DNA from: Odiellus spinosus
Lineage: Eukaryota > Arthropoda > Arachnida > Opiliones > Phalangiidae
Length of the DNA: 64,000 bases
Reading direction: 5' to 3'
Assembly (NCBI GenBank): GCA_963920705.1
Contig: OY987232.1
Span: forward strand, 2,232,001-2,296,000
This document shows, piece by piece, positions 27,001-39,439 of this stretch (positions are counted from its first letter, which is position 1; the number at the start of each line of letters is the position of its first letter). Under the pieces are notes generated by a model. That model saw nothing but the letters and a program-made list of their open reading frames with translations, searched no databases and was not told the origin of the DNA. The position numbers and the translations under genes are program-made.

Positions 27001-27560
27001 TCTATACTTGGGAAATTTGTGAATCTATACTTGGGAAATTTGAGAATCTATACTTGGGAAATTTGTGAGTCTATACTTGGGAAATTTGTGAATCTAAACT
27101 TGGGAAATTGGTGGATCTATACTTGGGAAATTGGTGGATCTATACTTGGGAAATTGCTTGATCTATACTTGGGAAATTTGTGAATCTATACATGGTAAAT
27201 TTGTAAATCTATACTTGGGAAATTTGTGAATCTCTACTTAGGAAATTTGTGAATCTATACTTGTGAAATTTGTGAATCTATACTTGGGAAATTTGTGAAT
27301 CTATACTTGGGAAATATGTGAATCTATACTTCTGAAATTTGTGAATCTATACATGGTAAATTTGTGAATCTATACTTGGGAAATTTGTGAATCTATACTT
27401 GGGAAATTTGTGAATCTATACTTGGGAAATTGGTGGATCTATACTTGAGAAATTTGTGGATCTATACTTGGGAAATTGGTGGATCTATACTTGGGAAATT
27501 TGTGAATCTATACTTGTTAAATATGTGAATCTATACTTGGGAAATTTGTGAATCTATACT
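24001..27560 (+). repeat. 529-bp higher-order array with deletion and duplication derivatives
   Basis: The basic unit is 23 monomers (529 bp). It contains TCTCTACTTAGG, CTTCTGAAA, CTTGTTAAATATG, GAGAATC and a TTGCTTGATC tail in fixed order. The TCTCTACTTAGG anchor lies at 24086, 24615, 25374, 25903, 26317 and 27237, giving spacings of 529, 759, 529, 414 and 920. All are whole numbers of monomers: 759 is 529 plus a 230-bp duplication (the CTTCTG unit occurs twice, at 24707 and 24937), 414 is a five-unit deletion, and 920 is 529 plus a shortened 391-bp unit. The pattern suggests unequal exchange in register. Confidence 0.93.
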
Positions 27561-30500
27561 TGGGAAATTGCTTGATCTATACTTGGGAAATTTGTGAATC
27601 TATACTTGGGAAATTTGTGAATCTATACTTGAGAAATTTGTGAATCTATACTTGGGAAATTTGTGAATCTATGCTTGGGAAATTTGTGAATCTAAACTTG
27701 GGAAATTGGTGGATCTATACTTGGGAAATTGGTGGATCTATACTTGGCAAATTTCTGGATCTATACTTGGGAAATTGGTGGATCTATACTTGGGTAATTG
27801 GTGGATCTATACTTGGGAAATTTGTGAATCTATACTTGGGAAATTGGTGGATCTATACTTGGGAAATTGGTGGATCTATACTTGGGAAATTGTTGGATCT
27901 ATACTTGAGAAATTGTTGGATCTATACTTGGGAAATTAGTGAATCTATACTTGGGAAATTTGTGAATCTATACTTGGGAAATTTGTGAATCTATACTTGG
28001 GAAATTTGTGAATCTACACTTGGGAAATTTGTGAGTCTATACTTGGGAAATTTGTGAATCTATACTTGAGAAATTTGTGAATCTAAACTTGGGAAATTGG
28101 TGGATCTATACTTGAGAAATTTGTGGATCTATACTTGGGAAATTGGTGGATCTATACTTGGGAAATTTGTGAATCTATACTTGGGAAATATGTGAATCTA
28201 TACTTGGGAAATTTGTGAATCTATACATGGTAAATTTGTGAAACTACACTTGGGAAATTTGTGAATCTATACTTGGGAAATTTGTGAATCTATACTTGGG
28301 AAATTTGTGAATCTATACTTGGGAAATTTGTGAATCTATACTTGGGAAATTTGTGAATCTAAACTTGGGAAATTGCTGGATCTATACTTGGGAAATTGCT
28401 GGATCTATACTTGGGAAATTTGTGAATCTATACTTGGGAAATATGTGAATCTATACATGGTAAATTTGAGAATCTAATTTTGGGAAATTGGTGGATCTAT
28501 ACTTGGGAAATTGGTGGATCTATACTTGGGAAATTTGTGAATCTATACATGGTAAATTTGTAAATCTATACTTGGGAAATTTGTGAATCTCTACTTGGGA
28601 AATTTGTGAATCTATACTTGAGAAATTTGTGAATCTATACTTGGGAAATTTGTGAATCTATGCTTGGGAAATTTGTGAATCTAAACTTGGGAAATTGGTG
28701 GATCTATACTTGGGAAATTGGTGGATCTATACTTGGCAAATTTCTGGATCTATACTTGGGAAATTGCTGGATCTAAACTTGGGAAATTGGTGGATCTATA
28801 CTTGGGAAATTGTTGGATCTATACTTGGGTAATTGGTGGATCTATACTTGGGAAATTTGTGAATCTATACTTGGGAAATTGGTGGATCTATACTTGGGAA
28901 ATTGGTGGATCTATACTTGGGAAATTGTTGGATCTATACTTGAGAAATTGTTGGATCTATACTTGGGAAATTAGTGAATCTATACTTGGGAAATTTGTGA
29001 ATCTATACTTGGGAAATTTGTGAATCTATACTTGGGAAATTTGTGAATCTACACTTGGGAAATTTGTGAGTCTATACTTGGGAAATTTGTGAATCTATAC
29101 TTGAGAAATTTGTGAATCTAAACTTGGGAAATTGGTGGATCTATACTTGAGAAATTTGTGGATCTATACTTGGGAAATTGGTGGATCTATACTTGGGAAA
29201 TTTGTGAATCTATACTTGGGAAATATGTGAATCTATACTTGGGAAATTTGTGAATCTATACATGGTAAATTTGTGAAACTACACTTGGGAAATTTGTGAA
29301 TCTATACTTGGGAAATTTGTGAATCTATACTTGGGAAATTTGTGAATCTATACTTGGGAAATTTGTGAATCTAAACTTGGGAAATTGCTGGATCTATACT
29401 TGGGAAATTGCTGGATCTATACTTGGGAAATTTGTGAATCTATACTTGGGAAATATGTGAATCTATACATGGTAAATTTGTGAATCTAATTTTGGGAAAT
29501 TGGTGGATCTATACTTGGGAAATTGGTGGATCTATACTTGGGAAATTGCTGGATCTATACTTGGGAAATTTGTGAATCTATACATGGTAAATTTGTAAAT
29601 CTATACTTGGGAAATTTGTGAATCTCTACTTGGGAAATTTGTGAATCTATACTTGTGAAATTTGTGAATCTATACTTGGGAAATATGTGAATCTATACTT
29701 GGGAAATATGTAAATCTATACTTGGGAAATTTGTGAATCTATACATGGTAAATTTGTGAATCTATACTTGGGAAATTTGTGAATCTATACTTGGGAAATT
29801 TGTGAATCTATACTTGGGAAATTTGTGAATCTATACTTGGGAAATTTATGAATCTATACTTGGGAAATTTGTGAATCTATGCTTGGGAAATTTGTGAATC
29901 TATACTTGGGAAATTTCTGAATCTATACTTGGTAAATTTGTGAATCTATACATGGTAAATTTTTAAATCTATACTTGGGAAATTTGTGAATCTATACATG
30001 GTAAATTTGTGAATCTATACTTGGGAAATATGTGAGTCTATACTTGGGAAATTTGTGAATCTATACATGGTAAATTTGTGATTCTATACTTGGGAAATTT
30101 GTGAATCTATACTTGTGAAATTTGTGAATCTATACTTGGGAAATTTGTGAATCTATACTTGAGAAATTTGTGAATCTATACTTGGGAAATTTGTGAATCT
30201 ATGCTTGGGAAATTTGTGAATCTAAACTTGGGAAATTGGTGGATCTATACTTGGGAAATTGGTGGATCTATACTTGGCAAATTTCTGGATCTATACTTGG
30301 GAAATTGCTGGATCTAAACTTGGGAAATTGGTGGATCTATACTTGGGAAATTGTTGGATCTATACTTGGGTAATTGGTGGATCTATACTTGGGAAATTTG
30401 TGAATCTATACTTGGGAAATTGGTGGATCTATACTTGGGAAATTGGTGGATCTATACTTGGGAAATTGTTGGATCTATACTTGAGAAATTGTTGGATCTA

Positions 30501-32430
30501 TACTTGGGAAATTAGTGAATCTATACTTGGGAAATTTGTGAATCTATACTTGGGAAATTTGTGAATCTATACTTGGGAAATTTGTGAATCTACACTTGGG
30601 AAATTTGTGAGTCTATACTTGGGAAATTTGTGAATCTATACTTGAGAAATTTGTGAATCTAAACTTGGGAAATTGGTGGATCTATACTTGGGAAATTGGT
30701 GGATCTATACTTGGGAAATTTGTGAATCTATACTTGGGAAATTTGTGAATCTATACTTGGGAAATATGTGAATCTATACTTGGGAAATTTGTGAATCTAT
30801 ACATGGTAAATTTGTGAAACTACACTTGGGAAATTTGTGAATCTATACTTGGGAAATTTGTGAATCTATACTTGGGAAATTTGTGAATCTATACTTGGGA
30901 AATTTGTGAATCTATACTTGGGAAATTTGTGAATCTATACTTGGGAAATTTGTGAATCTATACATGGTAAATTTGTGAATCTATACTTGGGAAATTTGTG
31001 AATCTATACTTGGGAAATATGTGAATCTATACTTGGGAAATTTGTGAATCTATACATGGTAAATTTGTGAATCTATACTTGGGAAATTTGTGAATCTATA
31101 CTTGGGAAATTTGTGAATCTATACTTGGGAAATTTGTGAATCTATACTTGGGAAATTTGTGAATCTATACTTGGGAAATTTGTGAATCTATACTTGGGAA
31201 ATTGGTGGATTTATACTTGGGAAATTTGTGAATCTATACTTGGGAAATTTGTGAATCTATACTTGAGAAATTTGTGAATCTAAACTTGGGAAATTGGTGG
31301 ATCTATACTTGAGAAAATTGTGGATCTATACTTGGGAAATTGGTGGATCTATACTTGGGAAATTTGTGAATCTATACTTGGGAAATATGTGAATCTATAC
31401 TTGGGAAATTTGTGAATCTATACTTGGGAAATTTGTGAATCTATACTTGGGAAATTTGTGAATCTATACTTGTGAAATTTGTGAACCTATACTTGGGAAA
31501 TATGCGAGTCTATACATCTTAAATTTGTGAATCTATACTTGGGAAATTTGTGAATCTATACTTGTGAAATTTTTGAATCTATATTTGGGAAATTTGTGAA
31601 TCTATACTTGGGAAATTTGTGAATCTATACTTGGGAAATTTGTGAATCTATGCTTGGGAAATTTGTGAATCTAAACTTGGGAAATTGGTGGATCTATACT
31701 TGGGAAATTTGTGGATCTATACTTGGCAAATTTCTGGATCTATACTTGGGAAATTGCTGGATCTATACTTGGGAAATATGTGGATCTATACTTGGGAAAT
31801 TGTTGGATCTATATTTGGGAAATTGGTGGATCTATACTTGAGTAATTGGTGGATCTATACTTGGGAAATTTGTGAATCTATACTTGGGAAATTGGTGGAT
31901 CTATACTTGGGAAATTGGTGGATCTATACTTGGGAAATTGTTTGATCTATACTTGAGAAATTGTTGGATCTATACTTGGAAAATTAATGAATCTATACTT
32001 GGGAAATTTGTGAATCTATACTTGGGAAATTTGTGAATCTATACTTGGGAAATTTGTGAATCTATACTTGAGAAATTTGTGAATCTAAACTTGGGAAATT
32101 GGTGGATCTATACTTGAGAAATTTGTGGATCTATACTTGGGAAATTGGTGGATCTATACTTGGGAAATTTGTGAATCTATACTTGGGAAATATGTGAATC
32201 TATACTTGGGAAATTTGTGAATCTATACATGGTAAATTTGTGAATCTATACTTGTGAAATTTGTGAAACTACACTTGGGAAATTTGTGAATCTATACTTG
32301 GGAAATTTGTGAATCTAAACTTGGGAAATTGCTGGATCTATACTTGGGAATTTCCTGGATCTATACTTGGGAAATTTGTGAATCTATACTTGGGAAATAT
32401 GTGAATCTATACATGCTAAATTTGTGAATG
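27561..32430 (+). repeat. Repeat block with 989/1,541/1,449-bp spaced modules
   Basis: Four modules begin with a TATGC head, a TAAAC head, B units and CTTGGCAAATTTCTGG. The last anchor lies at 27743, 28732, 30273 and 31722. The segments near 28,640-29,380 and 30,180-30,920 are nearly identical at an offset of 1,541 bp (67 units). The first module lacks four interior units relative to the second. Each module is followed by TTTGTGAGTC, CTTGAGAAA and a GTGAAACTACAC word. Between modules are A, C and D units. No gene is present. Confidence 0.88.
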
Positions 32431-32439
32431 TAATCTTAG

Positions 32440-34365
32440 GAAATTGGTGGATCTATACTTGGGAAATTGGTGGATCTATACTTGGGAAATTGCTGGATGT
32501 ATACTTGGGAAATTTGTGAATCTATACATGGTAAATTTGTAAATCTATACTTGGGAAATTTGTGAATCTCTACTTGAGAAATTTGTGAATCTATACTTGT
32601 GAAATTTGTGAATCTATACTTGGGAAATTTGTGAATCTATACTTGGGAAATATGTGAATCTATACTTGGGAAATTTGTGAATCTATACATGGTAAATTTG
32701 TGAATCTATACTTGGGAAATTTGTGAATCTATACTTGGGAAATTTGTGAATCTATACTTGGGAAATTTGTGAATCTATACTTGGGAAATTTGTGAATCTA
32801 TACTTGGGAAATTTATGAATCTATACTTGGGAAATTTGTGAATCTATACTTGGGAAATTTCTGAATCTATACTTGGGAAATTTGTGAATCTATACATGGT
32901 AAATTTTTAAATCTATACTTGGGAAATTTGTGAATCTATACATGGTAAATTTGTGAATCTATACTTGGGAAATTTTGAATCTATACTTGGGAAATTGGTG
33001 GATCTATAGTTGGGAAATTTGTGAATCTATACTTGGGAAATATGTGAATCTATACTTGGGAAATTTGTGAATCTATACTTGGGAAATTTGAGAATCTATA
33101 CTTGGGAAATTTTTGAATCTATACTTGGGAAATATGTGAGTCTATACTTGGGAAATTTGTGAATCTATACATGGTAAATTTGTGAATCTATACTTGGGAA
33201 ATTTGTGAATCTATACTTGTGAAATTTGTGAATCTATACTTGGGAAATTTGTGAATCTATACTTGGGAAATTTGTGAATCTATACTTGGGAAATTTGTGA
33301 ATCTATACTTGTGAAATTTGTGAATCTATACTTGGGAAATTTGTGGATCTATACTTGGGAAATTGCTGGATCTAAACTTGGGAAATTGCTGGATCTAAAC
33401 TTGGGAAATTGGTGGATCTATACTTGGGAAATTGCTGGATCTATACTTGGGAAATTTGTGAATCTATACATGGTAAATTTGTAAATCTATACTTGGGAAA
33501 TTTGTGAATCTATACTTGGGAAATTTGTGAATCTATACTTGTGAAATTTGTGAATCTATACTTGGGAAATTTGTGAATCTATACTTGGGAAATATGTGAA
33601 TCTATACTTGGGAAATTTGTGAATCTATACATGGTAAATTTGTGAATCTATACTTGGGAAATTTGTGAATCTATACTTGGGAAATTTGTGAATCTATACT
33701 TGGGAAATTTGTGAATCTATACTTGGGAAATTTGTGAATCTATACTTGGGAAATTTATGAATCTATACTTGGGAAATTTGTGAATCTATACTTGGGAAAT
33801 TTCTGAATCTATACTTGGGAAATTTGTGAATCTATACATGGTAAATTTTTAAATCTATACTTGGGAAATTTGTGAATCTATACATGGTAAATTTGTGAAT
33901 CTATACTTGGGAAATTTTGAATCTATACTTGGGAAATTGGTGGATCTATAGTTGGGAAATTTGTGAATCTATACTTGGGAAATATGTGAATCTATACTTG
34001 GGAAATTTGTGAATCTATACTTGGGAAATTTGAGAATCTATACTTGGGAAATTTTTGAATCTATACTTGGGAAATATGTGAGTCTATACTTGGGAAATTT
34101 GTGAATCTATACATGGTAAATTTGTGAATCTATACTTGGGAAATTTGTGAATCTATACTTGTGAAATTTGTGAATCTATACTTGGGAAATTTGTGAATCT
34201 ATACTTGGGAAATATGTGAATCTATACTTGGGAAATTTGTGAATCTATACTTGTGAAATTTGTGAATCTATACTTGGGAAATTTGTGGATCTATACTTGG
34301 GAAATTGCTGGATCTAAACTTGGGAAATTGCTGGATCTAAACTTGGGAAATTGGTGGATCTATAC
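32440..34365 (+). repeat. 942-bp higher-order repeat, two units
   Basis: The unit is 41 monomers, one of which is a 22-mer (AAATTTTGAATC tail, near 32,965 and 33,910), which explains the length of 942 instead of 943. The rare TATAGTTGGG head occurs at 33009 and 33951. Other shared units are a TTCTGAATC tail, CATGGTAAATTTTTAAATC and a run of GCTGG tails after TAAAC heads. The copies part near 34,365, where one continues with GCTGG and the other with AAATATG. Confidence 0.9.
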
Positions 34366-37170
34366 TTGGGAAATATGTGAATCTATACTTGGCAAATTTG
34401 TGAATCTATACATGGTAAATTTGTGAATCTATACTTGGGAAATTTGTGAATCTATACTTGGGAAATTTGTGAATCTATACTTGGGAAATTTGTGAATCTA
34501 TGCTTGGGAAATTGGTGGATCTATACTTGGGAAATTGCTGGATCTATACTTGGGAAATTGTTGGATCTATACTTGGGAAATTGTTGGATCTATACTTGGG
34601 AAATTGGTGGAACTTTACTTGGGAAATTGGTGATTCTATACTTGGGAAATTGGTGGATCTATACTTGGAAAATTTGTGAATCTATACTTGGGAAATTTGT
34701 GAATCTATACTTGGGAAATTTGTGAATCTATACTTGGGAAATTTGTGAATCTATACTTGGGAAATTTGTGAATCTATACTTGGGAAATTTATGAATCTAT
34801 ACTTGTGAAATTTGTGAATCTATACTTGGGAAATTTGTGAATCTATACTTGGGAAATTTATGAATCTATACTTGGGAAATTTGTGAATCTATGCTTGGGA
34901 AATTTGTGAATATATACTTGGGAAATTTATGAATCTATACTTGGGAAATTTGTGAATCTATATATGGTAAATTTGTAAATCTATACTTGGGAAATTTGTG
35001 AATCTATACATGGTAAATTTGTGAATCTATACTTGGGAAATTTTGAATCTATACTTGGGAAATTTGTGAATCTATACTTGGGAAATTAGTGGATCTATAC
35101 TTGGGATATTGGTGGATCTATACTTGGGAAATTGGTGGATCTATACTTGGGAAATTTGTGAATCTATACTTGGGAAATTTGTGAATCTATACTTGGGAAA
35201 TATGTGAATCTATACTTGGGAAATTTGTGAATCTATACTTGGGAAATTTTTGAATCTATACTTGGGAAATTTGTGAATCTATATTTGGGAAATTGGTGGA
35301 TCTATACTTGGGAAATTGGTGGATCTATACTTGGGAATTTGGTGGATCTATACTTGGGAAATTGTTGGATCTATACTTGGGAAATTGTTGGATCTATACT
35401 TGGGAAATTGGTTGATCTATACTTGGGAAATTGGTGGATCTATACTTGGGAAATTGGTGGATCTATACTTGGGAAATTTGTGAATCTATACTTGGGAAAT
35501 TTGTGAATCTATACCTGGGAAATTTGTGAATCTATACCTGGGAAATATGTGAATCTATACTTGGGAAATTTGTGAATCTATACATGGTAAATTTGTGAAT
35601 CTATACTTGGGAAATTTGTGAATCTATACTTGGGAAATTTGTGAATCTATACTTGTGAAATTTTTGAACCTATACTTGGGAAATTTGTGAATCTGTACTT
35701 GGGAAATTTGTGAATCTATGCTTGGGAAATTTGTGAATCTAAACTTGGGAAATTGGTGTATCTATACTTGGGAAATTTGTGAATCTATACATGGTAAATT
35801 TGTGAATCTATACTTGGGAAATTTGTGAATCTATACTTGGGAAATTTGTGAATCTATACTTGTGAAATTTTTGAACCTATACTTGGGAAATTTGTGAATC
35901 TGTACTTGGGAAATTTGTGAATCTATGCTTGGGAAATTTGTGAATCTAAACTTGGGAAATTGGTGGATCTATACTTGGGAAATTGGTGGATCTATACTTG
36001 GGAAATTGGTGGATCTATACTTAGGAAATTGGTGGATCTATACTTGGGAAATTGGTGGATCTATACTTGGGAAATTTGTGAATCTATACTTGGGAAATAT
36101 GTGAATCTATACTTGGGAAATTTGTGAATCTATACATGGTAAATTTGTGAATCTAAACTTGGGAAATTGGTAGATCTATACTTGGGAAATTTGTGAATAT
36201 ATACTTGGGAAATTTGTGAATCTATGCTTGGGAAATTTGTAAACCTATACTTGTGAAATTTGTGAATCTATGCTTGGGAAATTTGTGAATCTATACTTGG
36301 GAAATTTGTGAATCTATACTTGGGAAATTGGTGGATCTACACTTGGGAAATTGGTGGATCTATACTTGGGAAATTGGTGGATCTATACTTGGGAAATTGG
36401 TGGATCTATGCTTGGGAAATTGGTGGATCTATGCTTGGGAAATTGGTGGATCTATACTTGGGAAATTGTTGGATCTATACTTGGGAAATTGGTGGATCTA
36501 TACTTGGGAAATATGTGAATCTATACTTGGGAAATATGTGAATCTATACTTGGGAAATTTGTGAATCTATACTTGGGAAATTGGTGGATCTATACTTGGG
36601 AAATTGGTGTATCTATACTTGGGAAATTGCTGGATCTATACTTGGGAAATTGTTGGATCTATACTTGGGAAATTGTTGGATCTATACTTGGGAAATTGGT
36701 GGAACTTTACTTGGGAAATTGGTGAATCTATACTTGGGAAATTGGTGGATCTATACTTGGAAAATTTGTGAATCTATACTTGGGAAATTTATGAATCTAT
36801 ACTTGGGAAATTTGTGAATCTATACTTGGGAAATTTGTGAATCTATACTTGGGAAATTTATGAATCTATACTTGTGAAATTTGTGAATCTATACTTGGGA
36901 AATTTGTGAATCTATACTTGGGAAATTTATGAATCTATACTTGGGAAATTTGTGAATCTATGCTTGGGAAATTTGTGAATATATACTTGGGAAATTTATG
37001 AATCTATACTTGGGAAATTTGTGAATCTATATATGGTAAATTTGTAAATCTATACTTGGGAAATTTGTGAATCTATACATGGTAAATTTGTGAATCTATA
37101 CTTGGGAAATTTTGAATCTATACTTGGGAAATTTTTGAATCTATACTTGGGAAATTTGTGAATCTATACT
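34366..37170 (+). repeat. 2,092-bp unit, first copy and lead-in
   Basis: A 91-unit block with one 22-mer repeats at an offset of 2,092 bp. The GGGATATTGG word lies at 35100 and 37192, and the AAATTTTGAATC 22-mer at about 35038 and 37110. The same word then appears at 38985, 43610, 45426, 46484 and 48300, so this block is the founder-type unit of the large nested region to the right. B runs near 35,270-35,500, 36,310-36,560 and 36,580-36,810 alternate with A, D and C stretches. Transitions CTATACCTGGG (near 35,515 and 35,535) are private to this unit family. Confidence 0.87.
35648..35962 (+). repeat. Local 207-bp tandem duplication
   Basis: A nine-unit word (TTGTGAAATTTTTGAACC, a CTGTAC head, a TATGC head, a TAAAC head, then a B-type or GGTGTATC tail) occurs twice, with anchors at 35652 and 35859. 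The corresponding region of the next 2,092-bp unit has it once, so this is a small gain private to the first copy. Confidence 0.82.
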
Positions 37171-39439
37171 TGGGAAATTAGTGGATCTATACTTGGGATA
37201 TTGGTGGATCTATACTTGGGAAATTGGTGGATCTATACTTGGGAAATTTGTGAATCTATACTTGGGAAATTTGTGAATCTATACTTGGGAAATATGTGAA
37301 TCTATACTTGGGAAATTTGTGAATCTATACTTGGGAAATTTTTGAATCTATACTTGGGAAATTTGTGAATCTATATTTGGGAAATTGGTGGATCTATACT
37401 TGGGAAATTGGTGGATCTATACTTGGGAATTTGGTGGATCTATACTTGGGAAATTGTTGGATCTATACTTGGGAAATTGTTGGATCTATACTTGGGAAAT
37501 TGGTTGATCTATACTTGGGAAATTGGTGGATCTATACTTGGGAAATTGGTGGATCTATACTTGGGAAATTTGTGAATCTATACTTGGGAAATTTGTGAAT
37601 CTATACCTGGGAAATTTGTGAATCTATACCTGGGAAATATGTGAATCTATACTTGGGAAATTTGTGAATCTATACATGGTAAATTTGTGAATCTATACTT
37701 GGGAAATTTGTGAATCTATACTTGGGAAATTTGTGAATCTATACTTGTGAAATTTTTGAACCTATACTTGGGAAATTTGTGAATCTGTACTTGGGAAATT
37801 TGTGAATCTATGCTTGGGAAATTTGTGAATCTAAACTTGGGAAATTGGTGGATCTATACTTGGGAAATTGGTGGATCTATACTTGGGAAATTGGTGGATC
37901 TATACTTGGGAAATTGGTGGATCTATACTTGGGAAATTTGTGAATCTATACTTGGGAAATATGTGAATCTATACTTGGGAAATTTGTGAATCTATACATG
38001 GTAAATTTGTGAATCTAAACTTGGGAAATTGGTAGATCTATACTTGGGAAATTTGTGAATATATACTTGGGAAATTTGTGAATCTATGCTTGGGAAATTT
38101 GTAAATCTATACTTGTGAAATTTGTGAATCTATGCTTGGGAAATTTGTGAATCTATACTTGGGAAATTGGTGGATCTATACTTGGGAAATTGGTGGATCT
38201 ATACTTGGGAAATTGGTGGATCTATACTTGGGAAATTGGTGGATCTATGCTTGGGAAATTGGTGGATCTATGCTTGGGAAATTGGTGGATCTATACTTGG
38301 GAAATTGTTGGATCTATACTTGGGAAATTGGTGGATCTATACTTGGGAAATATGTGAATCTATACTTGGGAAATATGTGAATCTATACTTGGGAAATTTG
38401 TGAATCTATACTTGGGAAATTGGTGGATCTATACTTGGGAAATTGGTGGATCTATACTTGGGAAATTGCTGGATCTATACTTGGGAAATTGTTGGATCTA
38501 TACTTGGGAAATTGTTGGATCTATACTTGGGAAATTGGTGGAACTTTACTTGGGAAATTTGTGAATCTATACTTGGGAAATTTGTGAATCTATACTTGGG
38601 AAATTTGTGAATCTATACTTGGGAAATTTGTGAATCTATACTTGGGAAATTTATGAATCTATACTTGTGAAATTTGTGAATCTATACTTGGGAAATTTGA
38701 GAATCTATACTTGGGAAATTTATGAATCTATACTTGGGAAATTTGTGAATCTATGCTTGGGAAATTTGTGAATATATACTTGGGAAATTTATGAATCTAT
38801 ATTTGGGAAATTTGTGAATCTATATATGGTAAATTTGTAAATCTATACTTGGGAAATTTGTGAATCTATACATGGTAAATTTGTGAATCTATACTTGGGA
38901 AATTTTGAATCTATACTTGGGAAATTTTTGAATCTATACTTGGGAAATTTGTGAATCTATACTTGGGAAATTAGTGGATCTATACTTGGGATATTGGTGG
39001 ATCTATACTTGGGAAATTGGTGGATCTATACTTGGGAAATTGCTGGATCTATACTTGGGAAATTGGTGTATCTCTACTTGGGAAATTGGTGGATCTATAC
39101 TTGGGAAATTGTTGGATGTATACTTGGGAAATTGTTGGATGTATACTTGGGAAATTTGTGAATCCATACTTGGGAAATTTGTGAATCTATACTTGTGAAA
39201 TTTGTGAATCTATACTTGGGAAATTTGTGAATCTATACTTGGGAAATATGTGAATCTATACTTGGGAAATTTGTGAATCTATACATGGTAAATTTGTGAA
39301 TCTATACTTGGGAAATTTGTGAATCTATACTTGGGAAATTTGTGAATCTATACTTGGGAAATTTGTGAATCTAAACTTGGGAAATTTGTGAATCTAAACT
39401 TGGGAAATTGGTGGATCTATACTTGGGAAATTGGTGGAT

